A stretch of 64,000 bases of DNA from contig JAGTXK010000038.1 of assembly GCA_019096195.1 (NCBI GenBank), positions 248,001 through 312,000 of the forward strand, written 5' to 3'. Source of the stretch: Boletus sp. NGJ. Taxonomy: Eukaryota; Basidiomycota; Agaricomycetes; Boletales; Boletaceae. Below the pieces are notes generated by a model. The model was not told the origin of the DNA, made no database searches, and saw only the letters and a program-made list of their open reading frames with translations. The position numbers were made by a program, and so were the translations under genes. Below are positions 58,277-64,000 of the stretch, piece after piece (the stretch's first letter is position 1; each line of letters begins with the position of its first letter).

Positions 58277-59774
58277 CTAATTAAATTGATGTCTTTTCTC
58301 CTTGAGCGCTTCGAAAAACCGTGTCACGTCTGCTTCTTCCACAATCTTCCCTTGCTGAGCAAAGGGTCGCAAGTATTCCAACAGGTGATCACTGGAGTGA
58401 GTGTGACATCAGAGAAGAGATGAGGGCTGTAGCCAGAAGATGTACCGCATGTCATTGAAAGCATGGATACCGTCGAGGGCACGATCGCGAGGCAACCGCT
58501 CCAGAGCTCTTGCACCAAGCTCTTCGAAAGAGAGGCCTGATGTGAAATCGGTGTAATTCTGCGTCAGAATAAGGGTACAGACGTACCCGAGTCGGGATCC
58601 TCCGGTGGTTCATACGTATCCTCTTCTTCGAGCAGATATGGATGCGCCTGTAGCGACGGCAGGCACTGCCAACCGAACATTCTTTCATTTCAGATAAGAT
58701 CGAAACAAACTTGCGACACTGACACGTTCGCATCGGCACCAACGCTGACGGAAACCCTCAGTCAGAAAGATGTCACCGGCGCCATCGAATGTTGAAATTT
58801 CGAGCCCAGATGGCTGGTTTTCGAAGATGGCTTGTGCGATGCGGTTGACAGCAGGCGCCAAACAGGGTGAGGACGCGGAGGTTCTTGTTCTTTTTAATTC
58901 AGGTTCATCGTCCTGAGACGAGGAACGTGAACGCGGTCGTTTGATCGTGACGGATCGAGAATCTGCGACATCCAGTAGGGGTACATCAAAGGACTCCTGA
59001 GATTTTCCTGGAGAAACCTCTTCGAGTCTTCGCCAAGAACCTCGTTCCCCATCGCGTACTACCATGATGACGCCCTTTGTTCCTGCGTATCGGCGGAGGA
59101 TGGGCGCTTTACTCACGCATGCGGCACACACGAACGAATCGTAGTCATCGGCAGATACCAGAGGAGGGGGTAAACCAGAGGATGCATCCGAATGGTCGTC
59201 CTCGTGTGTAGTTGCGTCGTCGGGATCAGGCAAGTCAGGGGAGGACTCGCGCGGCGGCGGTCGTTCGCGCAAGTTGAGACATGATTCGTGAAACCAGTCC
59301 TGTGTAAGAAGAACCAGCTTGTCAGCACGCTGACGGTAGTGTAGAGGGGGGCACAACTTCACACGCCAGGCACTGGATCATCGTCTCTAGTTCCGTCTTG
59401 TGGTCATACGGTCTCGCACACCGACAGAACAGGTTCCGAAAGTTTTGACCATAATGATTGACGCCATTTTCCTCCTCCGGGTTCGTGTGGAGGGTGCATG
59501 AGTGAGGGATGGCGGCGGTCGGACAGTCGCAGCGGAAGTGGCGTTTCGGAAAGAGTTCGACTTGTTCGTGGTCGGTATGGCAAGCGATAGAGCAGGAGGA
59601 GCAAATTCCACGTGGGGTGGCACACGTCAGGCAGAGATAGACAGCCTGTCTGATAGGCCCCATGCTGAATGTGCAGCGGGAGAACTCGTGAGGCAAGGCG
59701 AGCGCGGCCTCGCGAAGCAACGCATCATGAGAAGCGATTAAATCGTTGAGAGAGCTTGGGCCACTGGGGGACAT
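58277..59774 (-). CDS. UBR7: UBR7/Mlo2-like UBR-box and PHD protein
   Basis: About 430 residues. MSPSGPSSLNDLIASHDALL leads to the UBR zinc box: RCTFSMGPIRQAVYLCLTCA, TPRGICSSCSIACHTDHEQV, KRHFRCDCP, and NLFCRCARPYD. Its Cys/His residues are in place. A PHD-like finger follows: MIQCLACEDWFHESC (split by an intron), then DSFVCAACVSKAPIL. Further on come IKRPRSRS, GAGDIFLTEGFRQRWCRC and a C-terminal EEEDTYEPPEDPDSGLSFEE, RPFAQQGKIVEEADVTRFFE, which are family hallmarks. UBR7 is a nuclear candidate E3 ubiquitin ligase binding N-degrons or histone H2B. All five or so introns keep the frame, including one at CER|CLPSLQ and the last at DMR|DHLLEYL. Confidence 0.94.
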
Positions 59775-60086
59775 CGAAACAAAAGTTTTGACTATCCCAA
59801 CGTCGCAGAACAAGTTGGAGGACGCGAACTTGGAGCCGTTGATCACGTAATAAAAGTCAACTCAATCGTTAGCCTCATTGGCTAGACATAAGTAAGGTCA
59901 GTCACGCCGTACTTAGGCCGCCCCACAGCGTCTCGGCAATTCCATAAGGCTTTGTCGTGTATTCTCATGGCTCATTGATAGTTCGGCGTCAGATGATCAC
60001 CTGAACTTCTTCGCCCAGTGCATTGGACATAAAAAGACCTGTCCTGGGGCTTATCGTCAAATCCGCTTTGGATCCAGCGACTACGA
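59775..60086. promoter_or_regulatory. Divergent promoter region
   Basis: 312 bp between UBR7 (minus) and the aminotransferase (plus). No clear TATA word near either start; it should serve both genes. Confidence 0.45.
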
Positions 60087-61527
60087 ATGATGGGTAGTCT
60101 CGACATTGCCAAAGTTCGCGCCTCCTTCCCCTCTTTACGCACTGGTTACATCTTTGCCGACAATGCGGGGGGCTCTCAGACAGCCCAACCTGTGATCGAT
60201 AACATCGTCGATTACCTCAGCAACACAAACGTACAGCTCGGCGCAGACTATTCCACTAGCGTACAGAGCACCCAGCGCGTCTCGGGTGGATCAGTCGCCG
60301 CAGCTCTGCTGTTCAATGCTGCTTCTGTCGACGAAGTTGGTTATGGACCCAGTTCAACCATGGTGTTTGAAAACATTGCTAGAGCGCTGGATCACGATAT
60401 TCATCCTGGAGATGAGTTCATCATCACCGAAGAACATGAGGGTGAGGTTCTTTGCTTGTTCTGACGGCCCCGCATTGATGATGATCGGCCGGCAGCGAAC
60501 AATGGTCCTTGGAAGCGATTGGCAGAACGCAGCGGCGCGGTTGTGAAATATTGGCGCACCACCGCGGTCGAGGAGGGCAATCCATACTCTTTTACCTACA
60601 AAACAGAGAATTTACTCTCTCTCGTTTCACACAAGACACGTCTCGTCGCCATAACGGCTTGCTCAAACATATTAGGCGAGATTTATCCAATCCAAGACAT
60701 TGTCACGGCGCTCAGGCGACGAGCGAAAGAAGTCGGTGCACCCAAGGTCGAAGTCTCTGTCGACTGCGTGGCGTACGCACCACACAGACGGATCGACGTC
60801 CAGAAATGGGATATCGACTATTGTGTCTTTGCTGTATACAAGGTAATAAATTCGTTGACGCTGGAGTTCAAGACGAAGTTGACGCCGTATGCGCAGTTGT
60901 ACGGCGCGCATAACGCAGCGTTTTATATTCGTGCCACTGTCCTCGAGTCGTCGCTCAAGTCGCTCGCCCATCACTTTCTCGCGGTACACGACAGCCCGCA
61001 GAAGATCCAGGTCGGCGGTCCTGGTTACGAGCTTGTTCATGGCGCCAGCGGGGTCGTTCCATACCTGCTTTCGCTCACGCCGGAAAACAAATTGGAGGCA
61101 TCCTTCGCTGCCATTGCGCAACATGAGCAAGGCCTCTTGCGACCTTTGTTATCCTTCCTCACGGACAAGCAACAATATGATAGAGGCGTTCGCCTTGTTG
61201 GAACGAACACGGTTGACCCGTCGAGGGTACCAACGGTTTCCTTCGTAGTCACCGGCCAGCGTGCAATTAAGAGCAAGGATGTCGTGGCCGAATTTGACAA
61301 GGAAGGAGATGTGCGTTGGGTTCTCTCGATTAATGTCAGATTTCTGACCCTCCCGCGTCACATAGATTGGTATCCGCTTCGGCCATTTCTACGCATACAG
61401 CCTTATCACCCATGCGACGCCGAAGCTGGACCCCGCTGATGGTGTTGTACGCATCTCTCTCGTCCACTACAATACGGTAGAAGAAGTTGAGAGGATAATT
61501 AGCGTCTTGCGCAGAGTGCTTGTTTGA
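60087..61527 (+). CDS. Class V aminotransferase, cysteine-desulfurase-like
   Basis: About 425 residues in four exons. MMGSLDIAKVRASFPSLRTG is followed by YIFADNAGGSQTAQPVIDNI, STQRVSGGSVAAALLFNA, DEFIITEEHE, SHKTRLVAITACSNILGEIY, VDCVAYAPHRRIDVQKWDID and YCVFAVYKLYGAHNAAFYIR. The Lys in that last segment (near residue 235) is the PLP lysine, and Asp of VDCVAYAP contacts the cofactor. The end is IGIRFGHFYAY, VRISLVHYNTVEEVERIISV. The fold is that of CsdA/NifS-like enzymes, and the subgroup is the fungal cysteine-desulfurase-like proteins of unproven substrate. Introns: GTGAGG...CGGCAG, GTAATA...GCGCAG, GTGCGT...ACATAG. The stop lies only about 20 bp before the truncated oxoprolinase begins. 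Confidence 0.9.
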
Positions 61528-61547
61528 GAACAAATGTACTTCCATTG

Positions 61548-63875
61548 CAGTGTACAACACGTGGATAGGGGCCACATGACCCGCGGAAGACCGTGCTATC
61601 TTATGACCGCCAAGCCTCGCGCGTCCAAAGCACTCACCATTCAGACATGGCGAGCCAGAGCGGACCCGATCCCATTCTCCTCACGCTGTTTGCCAATCGC
61701 TTCATGAGCGTTGCAGAGGCGATGGGAAGATCACTCCAGCAGACATCCATCAGCACGAACATCAAGGAGAGACTGGATTTCTCGTGCGCGCTCTTCGCAC
61801 CCGACGGCGACCTTGTCGCGAATGCACCTTTCATCCCCATCCACCTGGGGTCGATGAGCTTGTACGTGTATACCGTCCAAGAATCCCAACGTCACTCCCA
61901 TCATGATCTAGCGCCGTCAAGTATCAGATGAAACTCCACGGAAGGAACCTCAAGGACGGCGATGTTCTGATGACCAATTCTCCTCATGCCGGTGGATCGT
62001 GAGTGCATTGCGTTCATTCGGGGAACGAGCCTCCTCGCCCAATCTTGCGTTGTAACAGTCACCTCCCGGATATTACGATCATCACGCCCGTCTTTGACAC
62101 GGAATCGAACGAAATCATCTTTTTTACTGCATCCCGCGGACACCATGCAGACATTGGTGGCATTCTTCCGGGTTCGATGCCCCCTACGTCGGTCAACATC
62201 TTCGAGGAAGGCGCGGAGATAATCAGTTTTAAAATAGTAGACGGCGGCATCTTTGATCAGAAGGGCCTTCACGAATACATGGTCGAGAAACCGGCTCAGT
62301 ACCCGGGCAGCTCTGGTTGCCGAAACATAAGAGACGTGGCGAGTGACCTGAAGGCGGTAAGCAAAGCGGTTGGACACCCTGACGCAGCATGACCCCTCTC
62401 CCAGCAAATCGCTGCAAACTACAAGGGTGTGCAGTTAATCCGCGCAAGTGAGGGCGATGCTTTGGTTTTCGTCTCCATCACTCACCTGTCACTAGTGGTC
62501 AATGATTACGGCTTGAAAACTGTGCAGGAGTACATGTATCATATTCGCGCCAATGCCGAGAACTCGGTAAGAAACCTTTTGGTGGAAGTTGCGAAACGGG
62601 CAGGCTCCAATGTTTTGACGTCCGTGGACTATCTCGATGATGGGACGCCTGTGAATACTCTTATTGGTATTTCTCGTCAAGCACGATCTCACAATGTTGG
62701 CATCAGATTCAACTGAGGGTCGAGATTAACGAGGAAACACGATCTGCGGTGCTCGACTTTGAAGGCACTGGCTGTGAGGTTCGGGGAAATCTGAATTCCC
62801 CCATCTCCGTCGTACATTCTGCTGTCATCTATTGTATGCGGGCCATGCTGGACGTCGATATTCCTCTCAATGCTGGCTGCCTGGTGCCACTGGACGGTGC
62901 ATACATCCTATTCGCAAAGCAAGAACCTGCTGATAAGAAATATTACCAGTCAGAATCCCGGAGAAATCGTTATTGTCGTCTTCTCGGACCGCCGCGGTCT
63001 GCGGAGGAAACGTCCTTACGTCCCAGCGAATTGTTGATGTCGTATTGAAGGCCTTCCATGCTTGTGCTGCTAGCCAGGGGTGTACAAAGTGAGTGTGAAA
63101 CATGACTTGCCTTATCGTCAGGCTCGGAGCCCATTCTGTAGCAATCTTACCTTTGGCACTGGGGGCAAGAACAGCGACGGGGTTACTGTTGCAGGATGGG
63201 GGTATTACGAGGCAAGCTATATATACTCTTCCTACATTGGGCTCGCACTGACCTTGCAACAAGACCATTGCGGGAGGCTCAGGTGCCGGTCCTGGGTGGC
63301 ACGGCACCTCTGGCGTGCATACACACATCACGAACACGCGTATTGGGGATGTCGAAATTCTGGAGCGTCGATACCCTGTTCTTATGCATCGATTTGGATT
63401 GCGCCCCGGTTCTGGTGGGAACGGAAAGTGGCATGGCGGGGATGGTGTCATCCGGGAGTTTGAAGTGACCCACCCGCTCCAGGTGTCGATCTTGAGCGAG
63501 GTGAGTGCCCATTTCTTGTATCCCAAATGTGGATCTCACAAAGCGTGTCGTATTCTATAGCGACGAACTCGAGCACCATATGGAGTAGATGGAGGAGCGG
63601 ATGCTCGGATGGGTCGAAACACGTGGATTAAACAGAGACGTCAACAAGACGGCGACCTAGTTGCAGACGAAGATCAAGGACCACGGCATGTGAACATTGG
63701 GGGCAAGGCAACGGTACTCATGGGCAAAGGTGATCGACTTCTGATCGAGACACCTGGTGGTGGTGGATGGGGCACCCCTAGCACAGGAGGTGCGGAGGGT
63801 GTACAATCGCACAAGCCAGCATGGGAGGCGCGAGGTAGTTTTGCTGAGAGGGCGGCTGCACAAGCTAGTTTTTGA
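61548..63875 (+). CDS. 5-oxoprolinase reduced to its HyuB half
   Basis: The likely start is [19 protein letters not shown] at 61647. The reading matches the HyuB (hydantoinase B) part of fungal 5-oxoprolinase: [154 protein letters not shown] and TPGGGGWG. About 555 residues, all splice joins in frame, including a GC-AG intron at 63212-63263. The ATP-using HyuA half (about 700 residues) is absent; only a worn NTWIGA stretch and about 30 linker codons remain before the ATG. Full-length oxoprolinases make glutamate from 5-oxoproline with ATP. Here the enzyme is either a HyuB-only protein or a recent truncation without function. Confidence 0.83.
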
Positions 63876-64000
63876 ACATGGGTTTGTTTATCCTAGGTGT
63901 GAGAAAATAAAGCACGTATCATGCTACGCTTCCAATTTTGAATGTCGAACGCGTACCAAATCGCGACTACGCCATGGGAATGGTACGCAGTCGGAATGTG

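Overview
The window looks like nuclear DNA of an agaricomycete (mushroom-type basidiomycete). Genes lie on both strands and carry many short introns (about 45-70 nt, GT-AG with a few GC-AG). The gene families are typical of that group: an uncharacterised multi-pass membrane family ending in a 'SPQMLILRV' segment, TPR/CHAT proteins, WD40 proteins of the incompatibility type, a clavaminate-synthase-like dioxygenase, a UBR7/Mlo2 protein and an Aim32/Apd1 protein. I found no rRNA, tRNA, CRISPR array or recognisable transposon. All gene models were read by eye from splice signals and protein resemblance.

Left part (1-16.5 kb): gene-poor and accessory. It holds a decayed 2OG-Fe(II) dioxygenase, an intact Aim32-like gene, and two near-identical short-chain dehydrogenase genes about 6 kb apart. 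A decayed WD40 gene lies between the two copies and a decayed TPR/CHAT gene follows the second. The first copy of a membrane-protein pair lies at 15.3 kb.

Middle (16.5-36.7 kb): mostly housekeeping. An F-box-like gene, a Mo25/Hym1 gene and a 14-helix-type MFS transporter on the plus strand face a large minus-strand block: DNA polymerase epsilon catalytic subunit (POL2, about 7.2 kb), a Kin4-type protein kinase and a synaptobrevin (SNC1-like). A spacer of over 2 kb follows. Then come the second membrane-protein paralogue and a relic of the same MFS family.

Right part (42.7-64 kb): compact. In order: ribosomal protein eL24, glucosamine-6-phosphate acetyltransferase GNA1, a conserved fungal protein often mislabelled geranylgeranyl pyrophosphate synthetase, Ase1/MAP65, a secreted protein built from a duplicated domain, a 104-residue conserved-looking protein, calmodulin, WASP/Las17, a broken acyl-CoA-oxidase-like gene, UBR7, a class V aminotransferase, and a 5-oxoprolinase reduced to its HyuB half.

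No operon-like pathway links these genes. Several act in cytoskeleton and cell-cycle control (Kin4-type kinase, Ase1, calmodulin, Las17, Mo25), but nothing in the sequence shows they are co-regulated. The more unusual signals are a start codon split by an intron, micro-exons of 7-12 nt, three GC-AG introns, the HyuB-only oxoprolinase abutting an aminotransferase gene, an apparent one-base frame break inside POL2, and the decayed WD40/CHAT neighbourhood around the duplicated dehydrogenase.
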